From NCBI RefSeq assembly GCF_009707955.1, contig NZ_WMDQ01000004.1, positions 124,001-188,000 on the forward strand: 64,000 bases of DNA, given 5' to 3'. A program made the position numbers and the translations under genes. Position 1 is the stretch's first letter, and the number at the start of each line of letters is the position of its first letter. The notes beneath the pieces are model-generated. The model was not told the origin of the DNA. It did not search any database and saw nothing but the letters and a program-made list of their open reading frames with translations. Positions 45,549-53,245 of this stretch are shown piece by piece. This DNA comes from Flavobacterium sp. LC2016-13. Its GTDB lineage: Bacteria; Bacteroidota; Bacteroidia; Flavobacteriales; Flavobacteriaceae.

Positions 45549-46043
45549 ATATAACAATGATTGATTAACTTCAAAAGTAATACTTTCGTCATCACTAACA
45601 AAGTATTTTAACAAGACTTCTCCCCACAATTCTCCATTGCTATAGTCAGCAATGATCCATCTGTGGTTTAAAATTTTTACTTTATTGATAATGAATTTTT
45701 TTCCATCAATTTTATCTTGTCCTGTGTACGGATTTCCGTTTGGATTTGAATTGAAGTCTAATAATTTTTCTGTCACTATTGGAATTAATTTTTCAAATAA
45801 AATTACTTTCCCGCCAGAAGCGCTATTATCAAAGTAATTTTGGGCATTGTCATTATGTGCCAGGGAAAAATAATCTGCTTCGGCTAATTGTGATGATACT
45901 AAGTTGATGCTGTCTCTAAGTTTCTTAGTGGTTTTATCATATCTTTCTTGTCCAAATTTTACTTCATTACTGTAAAACATATAAGTAAAAACATTCATTA
46001 ATATCGCAAGGATAAAAAGATAAAGCATTAAGGATTTTTTCAT
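45540..46043 (-). CDS. Membrane-anchored protein, unknown
   Basis: A 167-residue protein with a single N-terminal membrane anchor (about residues 5-24, LMLYLFILAILMNVFTYMFY) and a soluble domain outside. A short coiled-coil-like stretch (RYDKTTKKLRDSINLVSSQLAE) follows the anchor. The rest is alpha/beta with LNHRWIIADYSNGELWGEVLLKYFV near the end. I recognise it as a conserved Bacteroidota protein without function. It starts 12 bases after the metallo-hydrolase stop, so the two are probably one unit ended by the terminator at its 3-prime end. Confidence 0.7.
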   Translation of the reverse strand: MKKSLMLYLFILAILMNVFTYMFYSNEVKFGQERYDKTTKKLRDSINLVSSQLAEADYFSLAHNDNAQNYFDNSASGGKVILFEKLIPIVTEKLLDFNSNPNGNPYTGQDKIDGKKFIINKVKILNHRWIIADYSNGELWGEVLLKYFVSDDESITFEVNQSLLYQK

Positions 46044-46055
46044 TTTGTGGTATAA

Positions 46056-46820
46056 TTAAATTGTAATTTCTAAATTATCGTAAGCCAGAAAAACGTTTTT
46101 AGGGAGTTGTTTTTGTACTTCTTCATGAAACCCTAAAACGTGGCTAATGTGTGTTAGATAAGCCTTTTCGGGCTTAACTAAATTTATAAAATCAAGTGCT
46201 TCCTGCAAATTAAAATGGGTGTCGTGCGGTTCTACACGCAATGCATTTATAACCAGTACTTTTAAATTATGCAGTTTTTCTATTTCAGGTTCTTCGATTG
46301 TTTTTACATCTGTCAGATATGCAAAATCGTCTATACGGTATCCAAAAACCTGTAAATCACCATGCATGGCATTTACCGGAATGGCCATTTTATCTCCAAC
46401 AGCAAAAGGTTTGTTATTGATAACTTCAATTGTTTTAACGCTTGGAGCGCCGGGATATTTGTTTACGGTTTCGAAAACATAGTCAAAACGGCGTTTCAAA
46501 TTATCGATTACACGCTGATGTGCGTAAACCGGAATTTCTCCCTGACGGAAATTATACGGGCGAATATCATCTAAACCTGCGGTATGATCTGCATGTTCGT
46601 GCGTAAACAAAATAGCATCGAGATGCCTACATCCGCAAGAAAGCATTTGCTGCCTGAAATCAGGGCCGCAATCTATTACATACGAATGTTCGCCCCACGT
46701 AATCCAGATGGAAACGCGAAGTCTTTTGTCCTTAGCATCAGTGCTTTTACAAACAGGATGATCGACTCCAATAATTGGAATGCCTTGAGAAGTACCAGTA
46801 CCTAAAAAATAGATCTTCAA
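46056..46820 (-). CDS. MBL-fold metallo-hydrolase (PhnP/RNase Z-like)
   Basis: A 254-residue cytoplasmic metallo-beta-lactamase-fold hydrolase. The metal motif is HEHADH (His74, His76, Asp78, His79), with further ligands His in NAMHGD and in YLTHISH. The N-terminus KIYFLGTGTSQGIPIIG is that of the PhnP/RNase Z-like group, which cleaves phosphodiesters. The start codon is TTG at 46820: an in-frame stop lies three codons upstream and no ATG fits, while the family begins exactly here. A TATTTTTG box is about 20 bases upstream. It is co-transcribed with the 167-residue protein gene. Confidence 0.88.
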   Translation of the reverse strand: MKIYFLGTGTSQGIPIIGVDHPVCKSTDAKDKRLRVSIWITWGEHSYVIDCGPDFRQQMLSCGCRHLDAILFTHEHADHTAGLDDIRPYNFRQGEIPVYAHQRVIDNLKRRFDYVFETVNKYPGAPSVKTIEVINNKPFAVGDKMAIPVNAMHGDLQVFGYRIDDFAYLTDVKTIEEPEIEKLHNLKVLVINALRVEPHDTHFNLQEALDFINLVKPEKAYLTHISHVLGFHEEVQKQLPKNVFLAYDNLEITI

Positions 46821-46838
46821 TTGAACTTAATTTTTTTA

Positions 46839-46888
46839 CAAAAATAGGATTATTTCTCTTTCATTAGAAGCCTAATTTGCTAACTTTG
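46839..46888. promoter_or_regulatory. Back-to-back promoter boxes for divergent genes
   Basis: On the minus strand TATTTTTG (46839-46846) faces the metallo-hydrolase gene. On the plus strand TAACTTTG (46881-46888) faces the 486-residue protein gene, 22 bases before its ATG. Both fit TAnnTTTG, and their -33 regions would overlap, so the two genes may compete for polymerase. Confidence 0.5.
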
Positions 46889-46910
46889 TAACAAATCTAT
46901 TTAAAATAAA

Positions 46911-48371
46911 ATGGGTACAGAAATAAAACTCAAAGGTGACAAGGTCATCGAACAGATTCCTTCTATAAAAGACAAAGCGTTACGCATTAATTTAAACGAG
47001 AATATTTACGGGACATTTGCTGAAATTGGCGCTGGACAAGAAACAGTTAGGCATTTTTTCAGATCCGGAGGTTCATCGGGAACAATTGCAAAAGCAATGT
47101 CTGCCTATGACAAAGATTTTAGTGATGCGGTTTACGGAATTGAAGGCGACGGAAGATACGTAACCGAAAACAGGCTTAAAAAAATGCTTACGTTTGAAGG
47201 TGAACTGATTGAGGAGCGTTTAAGCCGAGAGAAACATCCAAACAAACTTTTCTTCAGTTATGCCAATACTGTTGCTACAATAGATTTTGCAAAACAATTT
47301 AAAGGTCATGGTTGGGTTGGAATTAGATACCAAATTGAACCTGACGAAGCTTACAACGAAATTATTCTTCACATTCGTTTTAAAGAAACTGACGCGAGAC
47401 TACAACAAGAAACACTGGGAATTTTAGGTGTAAACTTAATTTACGGTGCTTTTTACAAATACAATGATCCAAAACGTTTACTGCGTTATTTATACGATCA
47501 CTTAGACAAAGACCAACTCGAAATTGATACTATTAACTTCTCAGGACCTCGTTTTGCTGATGTTGATAATCGTTTAATGAGTTTGCAATTGGTTAAAAAC
47601 GGAATGACAGATGCCGTAATGTTTAATCCTGAAGGAAAGAATGTTTTGCCTGCCGCTGTTTTATACAAAAAGAATTTACTTGCTTTTAGAGGAAGTTTCC
47701 GTCCGGTTACGAACGTAAATCTTGATATGTATGAGAAATCATTAAAAATGTTTCTCGAAGAAAATAAAGTTGAAAAAGATAATACTTTAGTAGTTTTTGA
47801 AATTACGCTTTCGAATTTACGTTCGGATGGTGAAATTGATGAGCGTGATTTTATGGACAGAGCCGAATTGCTTTGTTCTCTAGGTCAAACGGTTATGATT
47901 TCTAATTTCCAGGAATATTATAAAGTGGTTGAATATTTTTCTAATTATACCAAAGCCAGAATGGGATTGGCAATGGGTGTAAACAACCTTGTTGATATTT
48001 TTGATGAGAAATACTACCGTCATTTAAGTGGTGGAATTCTGGAAGCATTCGGGAAATTATTCTATCGCGATATGAAGGTATTCTTATATCCAATGTTGGG
48101 CGATGATGGAGAAATTATTACTTCTGAAAACCTGAAAGTTCATCCTCGAATGAAGGAATTGTATAAATTCTTCAAATTCAATGGAAAAGTGGTTGATATT
48201 AAAGATTACAATACTGAAATATTAAATGTATTCTCTCGTGAGGTTCTGAAAATGATTAGCCAGGGAAAATCTGGTTGGGAACCTATGCTTCCATCAGGTG
48301 TTGCCGAAATTATAAAGGAACACCATTTATTTGGATATCATCCTGAAACTGAATTAGAGCAAAATATTTAG
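46911..48371 (+). CDS. Conserved Bacteroidota protein, unknown (486 residues)
   Basis: A 486-residue soluble protein with no signal peptide or membrane segment. Conserved-looking blocks are LNENIYGTFAEIGAGQETVRHFFR near 27-50, SGTIAKAMSAYDKDFSDAVYG, GRYVTENRLKKML, INFSGPRFADVDNRLMSLQLV and HLSGGILEAFGKLFYRD. I recall close relatives across Flavobacteria, sometimes named as nucleotide adenylyltransferase or TonB-related, but I see no HxGH or SxTxK motif to support an adenylyltransferase. The glycine-rich FAEIGAGQETV could be a nucleotide loop. Function unknown; single gene. Confidence 0.75.
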   Translation: MGTEIKLKGDKVIEQIPSIKDKALRINLNENIYGTFAEIGAGQETVRHFFRSGGSSGTIAKAMSAYDKDFSDAVYGIEGDGRYVTENRLKKMLTFEGELIEERLSREKHPNKLFFSYANTVATIDFAKQFKGHGWVGIRYQIEPDEAYNEIILHIRFKETDARLQQETLGILGVNLIYGAFYKYNDPKRLLRYLYDHLDKDQLEIDTINFSGPRFADVDNRLMSLQLVKNGMTDAVMFNPEGKNVLPAAVLYKKNLLAFRGSFRPVTNVNLDMYEKSLKMFLEENKVEKDNTLVVFEITLSNLRSDGEIDERDFMDRAELLCSLGQTVMISNFQEYYKVVEYFSNYTKARMGLAMGVNNLVDIFDEKYYRHLSGGILEAFGKLFYRDMKVFLYPMLGDDGEIITSENLKVHPRMKELYKFFKFNGKVVDIKDYNTEILNVFSREVLKMISQGKSGWEPMLPSGVAEIIKEHHLFGYHPETELEQNI

Positions 48372-48380
48372 TTTTTTTTG

Positions 48381-48433
48381 TTTCAGGTTTCAAGTTTCAG
48401 GTCCAGCAAAACTTGAAACTTGAAACCTGAAAT
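48381..48433. repeat. Inverted word-repeat between convergent genes
   Basis: tttcaggtttcaagtttcagg (48381-48401) pairs with acttgaaacttgaaacctgaaa (48411-48432) with one mismatch and a 9-base loop. The arms are tandem tttcaag/gtttca words. Here the word-repeat itself forms the hairpin, and no inner terminator is present. Confidence 0.75.
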
Positions 48434-48439
48434 AAAAGA

Positions 48440-48892
48440 TTACTTCAAAATCTGTGCTGCGTGTTCTTTTGTTTTTACTTTTTCGATAACCTCATCAATA
48501 ACTCCGTTTTCATCGATTACAAAAGTTGTTCTGTGGATTCCGTCGTATTCTTTTCCCATGAATTTCTTTGGTCCCCAAACACCAAATGCATTGATTACTG
48601 ATTTATCTTCATCAGCTAATAATGGAAAAGGAAATTCGTATTTGTCTTTAAATTTTAATTGCGCTTTCTGGCTGTCAGCACTTACTCCCAAAAGCTCATA
48701 ATTGTTAGCTTTAAAACGTTCGAAATTATCTCTTAAATCACAAGCTTCTGCCGTACAACCTGGTGTACTTGCTTTTGGATAAAAGAAAACTACTAGCTTT
48801 TTTCCGGCATAATCTGCCAATTTATGGGATTTTCCATCCTGATCTATTCCTGAAAAATTTGGTGCTTTGTCGCCGGCTTTTAATGTTGTCAT
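48440..48892 (-). CDS. bcp: Thioredoxin-dependent thiol peroxidase
   Basis: A 150-residue atypical 2-Cys peroxiredoxin of the Bcp/PrxQ type that reduces hydroperoxides with thioredoxin. The peroxidatic Cys46 and resolving Cys51 lie in TPGCTAEACDLRD, the spacing of the PrxQ group; YPKASTPGC is the typical loop. It is cytoplasmic. It is divergent from the nth gene with 153 bases between, which puts an oxidant-detoxifying gene next to an oxidative-DNA-damage repair gene. Confidence 0.94.
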   Translation of the reverse strand: MTTLKAGDKAPNFSGIDQDGKSHKLADYAGKKLVVFFYPKASTPGCTAEACDLRDNFERFKANNYELLGVSADSQKAQLKFKDKYEFPFPLLADEDKSVINAFGVWGPKKFMGKEYDGIHRTTFVIDENGVIDEVIEKVKTKEHAAQILK

Positions 48893-49045
48893 ATATTTTT
48901 ATTTTAGATTGTTTTAATTTTAGAAGAAAGAACAAAGAGTAAAGAATATAGATTGTGGATTTTAGAATTACATTCAAACTCACAATTAATAACTCATAAC
49001 TTATAATTTATAATTCCTTATTTTTACGACACTAAAAATACGGAA

Positions 49046-49699
49046 ATGAATAAAGAAGCTCGCGTACAATTTGTTATAAATACGTTAAAAGAACTCTACC
49101 CTACTATACCTGTTCCCCTTGATCATAAAGATCCTTATACATTATTAATTGCTGTTTTGCTTTCAGCACAATGCACGGATGTTCGTGTAAATCAGATTAC
49201 TCCAATACTTTTTGCAAAGGCTGATAATCCGTATGATATGATTAAAATGTCGGTAGAAGAAATTAAGGAAATTATTCGCCCTTGTGGTTTATCACCAATG
49301 AAATCAAAAGGCATTCATGGTTTGTCGCATATTTTGATTGATAAACATGATGGAAAAGTTCCGCAGAGTTTTGAAGCTCTTGAAGAATTGCCAGCAGTTG
49401 GCCATAAAACGGCTAGTGTAGTAATGTCGCAGGCTTTTGGTGTTCCGGCTTTTCCTGTTGATACTCACATTCATAGGTTGATGTATCGCTGGAATCTTTC
49501 GAACGGTAAAAATGTAGTACAAACAGAAAAAGATGCTAAAAGATTATTCCCTAGAGATTTATGGAATGATTTACATCTTCAGATTATTTGGTACGGACGT
49601 GAGTATTCGCCTGCTCGTGGCTGGAGTCTAGAAAAAGATATTATCACGAGAACTATTGGAAAAAAATCTATAATAGAAGAAGCTGCTAAAAAGGTTTAG
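49046..49699 (+). CDS. nth: Endonuclease III without the iron-sulfur cysteines
   Basis: A 217-residue DNA glycosylase/AP lyase that removes oxidised pyrimidines. The helix-hairpin-helix is LPAVGHKTASVV with catalytic Lys121, and the catalytic Asp139 is in FPVDTHIHRL. In E. coli Nth four cysteines at the C-terminus (C-X6-C-X2-C-X5-C) hold a [4Fe-4S] cluster. Here the same region (WYGREYSPARGWSLEKD onward) has none, and the only cysteines are far away (Cys43, Cys80). Catalysis should still work, as the active-site residues are intact. The 12-base stem of a terminator covers its last codons. Confidence 0.92.
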   Translation: MNKEARVQFVINTLKELYPTIPVPLDHKDPYTLLIAVLLSAQCTDVRVNQITPILFAKADNPYDMIKMSVEEIKEIIRPCGLSPMKSKGIHGLSHILIDKHDGKVPQSFEALEELPAVGHKTASVVMSQAFGVPAFPVDTHIHRLMYRWNLSNGKNVVQTEKDAKRLFPRDLWNDLHLQIIWYGREYSPARGWSLEKDIITRTIGKKSIIEEAAKKV

Positions 49700-49716
49700 C
49701 AGCTTCTTTATTTTAT
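49679..49716. terminator. Terminator overlapping the end of nth
   Basis: The perfect 12-base stem gaagctgctaaa (49679-49690) with tttagcagcttc (49695-49706) encloses the nth stop codon and runs into a T-rich tract. The convergent TPR gene stops 12 bases later, so the site may serve both genes. Confidence 0.9.
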
Positions 49717-49717
49717 T

Positions 49718-50782
49718 TTACATACTGCCTTTCAGCGCATTGTATTCGTTTGTCATGTCAAGAGACCTGTAAATACCCAAAAGTGTTTTTGTTGCATCTG
49801 AATTTTTAGGTTCTATAACAAGGGCTTTTTGAAGATATGGAATCGCACTACGGGCAATATCATCTTTTTTAGCATTCAACTTATCATATTTCTGCATATC
49901 TGCTGCCGAAGTTCCTAAAGATGCTATTTCATCCGTTAAATCTTTCTTTAGCTGTAACTTTAAGTAAGCTAAATTAATGTAAACATCAATATCATTAGGA
50001 TTCAATTCTAAAACATAATTATAAACTGTTTCTGCTTTGGCGTATTCCTTTTTTTCCAGATAAGAATCAGCTAAGTTTGTATTCACTTCTATTTTTTTAG
50101 AAGGAACGGACTCTGTTCTTGGTTTTTCATACAATCCTTGCTGAATTGCTGATTCTCTTGCTTTTGGCGAAACAAAAACATCTTCTTCTTTTGTTTTTTT
50201 GCTTGTGGCTAAATACAAAAGTCTTTTTCCGGAAAAATTAATCTTTTTTAGAATTTCATAATATTTAATTGCGGAGTCATAGTCTTTTGCATTTACAGAT
50301 GAAGATGCTGCATTGAATAAATTCAGCGTATCTTTTTTATCAAACAAATAAACTTTATAACTTTTCTCTGCACTTTCTTTAAATTTTCCTGCTTTAAAAT
50401 CGGTCATTGCACCATTAACAAGGCTAGATTTCATTTGTTTTAAAGCTTCATTAGCCTTAATGGTAAATTTAAATTTACCTGATTCATTTTCATATATAAA
50501 TACGTCCTGATACGATTGTGATGCCAATGTAAAATTATTAACTGCATCTATATTTTTTACAGCTAAGTCTTTTAATACATTTCCTTTTAAAAAGTAAAAA
50601 TCTGATTTATCTTCATCTGGCGCATTAAGTATAAGGTATTCTACTTTATTTAAAATTGCCAATGCTTCCTGGCTTTTTCCGCCATCAAATAAAGATTGCG
50701 CATCTTTTATTTGTTCTTTTTGAGCAAATGCTCCGATATTCATAAAGAGAAGGAATATCAATATTATTTGGTTATTTTTCAT
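49718..50782 (-). CDS. TPR-repeat protein, exported
   Basis: A 354-residue protein with a signal peptide (MKNNQIILIFLLFMNIGAFAQ). The ATG at 50782 is chosen; another in-frame ATG at 50791 adds three residues. Tetratricopeptide-like helix pairs are visible along the chain (AQSLFDGGKSQEALAILNK, DFKAGKFKESAEKSYKVYL, DSYLEKKEYAKAETVYNYV, LNPNDIDVYINLAYLKLQL, IPYLQKALVIEPKNSDATK). TPR domains usually mediate protein contacts, so a periplasmic scaffold or outer-membrane assembly role is possible. It is convergent with nth and preceded by a long gene-poor region. Confidence 0.82.
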   Translation of the reverse strand: MKNNQIILIFLLFMNIGAFAQKEQIKDAQSLFDGGKSQEALAILNKVEYLILNAPDEDKSDFYFLKGNVLKDLAVKNIDAVNNFTLASQSYQDVFIYENESGKFKFTIKANEALKQMKSSLVNGAMTDFKAGKFKESAEKSYKVYLFDKKDTLNLFNAASSSVNAKDYDSAIKYYEILKKINFSGKRLLYLATSKKTKEEDVFVSPKARESAIQQGLYEKPRTESVPSKKIEVNTNLADSYLEKKEYAKAETVYNYVLELNPNDIDVYINLAYLKLQLKKDLTDEIASLGTSAADMQKYDKLNAKKDDIARSAIPYLQKALVIEPKNSDATKTLLGIYRSLDMTNEYNALKGSM

Positions 50783-51313
50783 TTTGGTCATGTTTAGTTG
50801 TTACTAGATTTGGTTATGAATGGTCTTACTATTCTTCATTGAACATTAAGAAACACAACAAACAAGACAAAATAATCCGGAGTAGTTTTTTTTCATAAAT
50901 TTTTTGGTTAATTGGTTAAACATTTTATTTCATTAGCATTATAACTGGAAAATTTTCTACAATTAAAGTTTTTTCATACAAAACTAAATCAGTTTCATAT
51001 TTTAATTGAATAAAAATTACTTTGAACTAAAATAAACTAAAATTTGAATAAACAAGTATAAATAAATGAAAAATATCAAGTTTTAACAGAAAAACATCGA
51101 TAATTAGAATTAAAACAAAGAAGTACTTATTAAAATCATATATTTAAAATAAGAGTATGCGTATATTTTAAATAATGCAAAAAAATAGGTTTAAAAACTA
51201 AATCCTAAAAAAAAACTCACTACTTGTATTTACATACAAATAGTGAGCTTTTAACCAAAACGACCATTTGGTTTTTCTTTCGAAATAAACATCCGACCAA
51301 AGTAGTGGGCTGT
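50783..51313. other. AT-rich region without a gene
   Basis: About 530 bases lie between the TPR gene and the small 47-residue protein gene, and no coding frame is credible. A TAGTTTTG box on the minus strand at 50979-50986 could promote the TPR gene. The right end holds a terminator hairpin (51205-51250) and a smaller aaccaaa/tttggtt hairpin near 51254-51275. The rest is plain AT-rich sequence in which I see nothing else. Confidence 0.5.
51205..51250 (-). terminator. Terminator after the 47-residue protein gene
   Basis: The hairpin ctcactacttgta/tacaaatagtgag has a loop of a few bases, and the minus-strand side runs into a long T-tract. It lies about 65 bases after the stop of the small gene and closes the sigma factor/small protein unit. 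Confidence 0.8.
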
Positions 51314-51457
51314 TTAATTAGCTATGATCTCAAAACTTTTATCGTCTATCTTCACAACAGTCAACGCTTGTGAGTAGTTTAATAAAAAAGAAACGACTTC
51401 TTTTTTAGGTTTAAGATTTTTAGAAGCTAATGCTTTTTTAGAGTAAATTTTTGCCAT
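51314..51457 (-). CDS. 47-residue protein downstream of an ECF sigma factor
   Basis: A short gene with an ATG at 51457 and a stop at 51314. The product is basic at the N-terminus (MAKIYSKKALASKNLKPKKE) and ends VVKIDDKSFEIIAN. The frame shows normal coding base use and is followed by a strong terminator. The middle (VVSFLLNYSQALTVV) is hydrophobic but too short and polar for a sure membrane helix. It lies 50 bases after the sigma factor gene on the same strand, so it may be co-transcribed and could act in the same circuit; its size is smaller than known anti-sigma factors. Function unknown. Confidence 0.65.
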   Translation of the reverse strand: MAKIYSKKALASKNLKPKKEVVSFLLNYSQALTVVKIDDKSFEIIAN

Positions 51458-51507
51458 ACTATGAAAATGTTTTATAATAGTATAACGACCTAATATTCAA
51501 AATAGTA

Positions 51508-52092
51508 TTAGTTGGTTAAAATAATTTGATGTTTATCAATTATTTTTCTCAAATTCATTAATGCATAACGCATTCTTCCTAATGCTGTATTGATACTAAC
51601 TCCTGTAAGTTCTGAAATTTCTTTGAAACTCATATCCTGATACATACGCATCACTAAAACTTCTTTTTGATCTTCGGGAAGTTCTTCAATGATCTTTTTT
51701 AGATCAACCTCAACCTGATCAAAGATCATTTTATTTTCTATGGTTAAAGAATCGTCAGACATGATTGAGAAAATCGAAAACTCTTCTGTTTCTCTGTACA
51801 TCGGCATTTTTTTGGTTTTGCGAAAATGATCTACAATTAAATTGTGTGATATACGCATAACCCAAGGTAAAAATTTACCTTCTTCATTATATGAATTGCT
51901 TTTTAAGGTTTTTATTACCTTAATAAAAGTGTCTTGAAAAATATCGTTTGAAATATCTCTATCAGCTATCTTAGAATATATAAATCCATATATCTTAGAC
52001 TCGTGCCTTTTTATCAATGTCGCTAAAGCTTTTTCATTGCCTTCGACATAATTTTTTACTAATAGAGCGTCTGGAATATGCAGATCAGCCAT
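51508..52092 (-). CDS. ECF-type RNA polymerase sigma factor
   Basis: A 194-residue sigma-70 family factor of the extracytoplasmic-function class. Region 2 lies at about 20-90 (YGFIYSKIADRDISNDIFQDTFIKV, then FLPWVMRISHNLIVDHFRK, typical of the -10 contact) and region 4 at about 130-190 (LPEDQKEVLVMRMYQDMSFKEISELTG, VSINTALGRMRYAL). No anti-sigma gene with a FecR or zinc-binding motif is adjacent; only the 47-residue gene follows. The promoter TTG (52220-52222) with TAAATTTG (52191-52198) on the minus strand suggests a leader of about 100 bases. Its targets are unknown; the polysaccharide locus next to it has its own regulator. Confidence 0.92.
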   Translation of the reverse strand: MADLHIPDALLVKNYVEGNEKALATLIKRHESKIYGFIYSKIADRDISNDIFQDTFIKVIKTLKSNSYNEEGKFLPWVMRISHNLIVDHFRKTKKMPMYRETEEFSIFSIMSDDSLTIENKMIFDQVEVDLKKIIEELPEDQKEVLVMRMYQDMSFKEISELTGVSINTALGRMRYALMNLRKIIDKHQIILTN

Positions 52093-52404
52093 AATACTAC
52101 CTTTTTAGTTCTGTTTAAAATCTAAGTAATTTTCTAAAAAGTAGTTTTATTGTATAGGCGTATCTTTTTTATGTCTGTTAATATTCAGTCCAAATTTAAC
52201 AAATAATTATTTTAAAAAGCAAATGATTGGAACAATAATTAACAATAAAATCATAATTAATTTTAAACTTTACGACCAAAGCCTTCAAAAATATCAAATA
52301 ATGGGAATGTTTTAACAAATTAAAAAAAGAAGCACATTTTATATAAATCATTTATTTTAAATAAGTTACACTTCTTTTTTTAACAATATTTATATTATTT
52401 AATT
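52093..52404. promoter_or_regulatory. Sigma factor leader, promoter and GH16 terminator
   Basis: On the minus strand a TTG at 52220-52222 and TAAATTTG at 52191-52198, 21 bases apart, form a Bacteroidota promoter for the sigma factor. The left part is its 100-base leader. The right part, about 52322-52382, is an inverted repeat (aaaagaagtg with gtgcttctttt) around an AT-rich loop with T-runs, probably the terminator of the GH16 gene at the end of the polysaccharide locus. No gene is seen. Confidence 0.5.
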
Positions 52405-53163
52405 TTATTCATAAACCCGAACATAATCTACATAATACTTTTGCGGTAAAATAGTATCATCTACAGCAGGACCTCCAAAATTGCCTCCGATAGCTAAATT
52501 GACAATAATATAAAATGGTTTATTGAACGGCCAAGTGTCTTCATTTTTAATTTCCGGATTAAACGTATAAACTAAAGTTGTATCTACAAAAAAATCGATT
52601 TTATCTTTATTCCATTCAATAGCATAAACATGATATCCTTCTTCTATAGTTGGAAATTCTGTTCTTTTTGTATTTATGGTATTACCATGACTATCCTGCG
52701 TGTGCAAGGTTGTGTATACCATATGCGGATCTCTGCCGATATATTCTAAAATATCAATTTCACCGGTTTTTGGCCATTTTACCTCATCAATATTAGCTCC
52801 TAACATCCAAAATGCGGGCCATAAACCGTGACCAACAGGTAATTTTGCCCTGGCTTCAATTCGACTATACAAAAACTCTTTTTTTCCTTTAGTCGTTATT
52901 TTAGTCGAGGTGTATTTATCTCCTTCTTTTCTGGCTTCTATAATTAAATTTCCATCTTTAATTTCGTGATTTGTTTTGGTATAGATTTGTCTTTCATTAT
53001 TTCCGTAACCGCATAAATTCGGACAGCCGTCACCAAGTTCGAAATTCCAAAAGGTTTCGTTTATTTTCTTTTTATTAAAATTTTCTTCCCAGATGAGTTT
53101 TCTTTTTGCATTTTGTGCAAAGCAAAAACTACTGAGCATTATTAGTACAACTACTTTTTTCAT
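52405..53163 (-). CDS. Secreted GH16 beta-glucanase (laminarinase-like)
   Basis: A 252-residue endo-beta-glucanase of glycoside hydrolase family 16 with a signal peptide (MKKVVVLIMLSSFCFAQ). The catalytic motif is EIDILE: nucleophile Glu135, Asp137 and acid/base Glu140. The CPNLCGYGNNERQIYT block near 47-62 and GLWPAFWMLG near 113-122 line the cleft of laminarinase-type members. It has a single catalytic domain and no lipobox, so it is soluble in the periplasm or secreted. It is the last gene of the polysaccharide locus, with a terminator before it (after the PKD-GH16 gene) and its own behind. Confidence 0.93.
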   Translation of the reverse strand: MKKVVVLIMLSSFCFAQNAKRKLIWEENFNKKKINETFWNFELGDGCPNLCGYGNNERQIYTKTNHEIKDGNLIIEARKEGDKYTSTKITTKGKKEFLYSRIEARAKLPVGHGLWPAFWMLGANIDEVKWPKTGEIDILEYIGRDPHMVYTTLHTQDSHGNTINTKRTEFPTIEEGYHVYAIEWNKDKIDFFVDTTLVYTFNPEIKNEDTWPFNKPFYIIVNLAIGGNFGGPAVDDTILPQKYYVDYVRVYE

Positions 53164-53183
53164 AGTATCGTTTTTAAATTCTA

Positions 53184-53218
53184 AAAAATTAAGAAGGCCA
53201 GCCTAAACTGACCTTCTC
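53184..53218 (-). terminator. Terminator between the two GH16 genes
   Basis: The stem agaaggccag/ctgaccttct (one mismatch) runs into a T-rich tract on the minus strand. It lies about 30 bases after the PKD-GH16 stop and may reduce expression of the last enzyme gene. Confidence 0.75.
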
Positions 53219-53245
53219 ATTCATTCTTACTAATTAATTCATATT

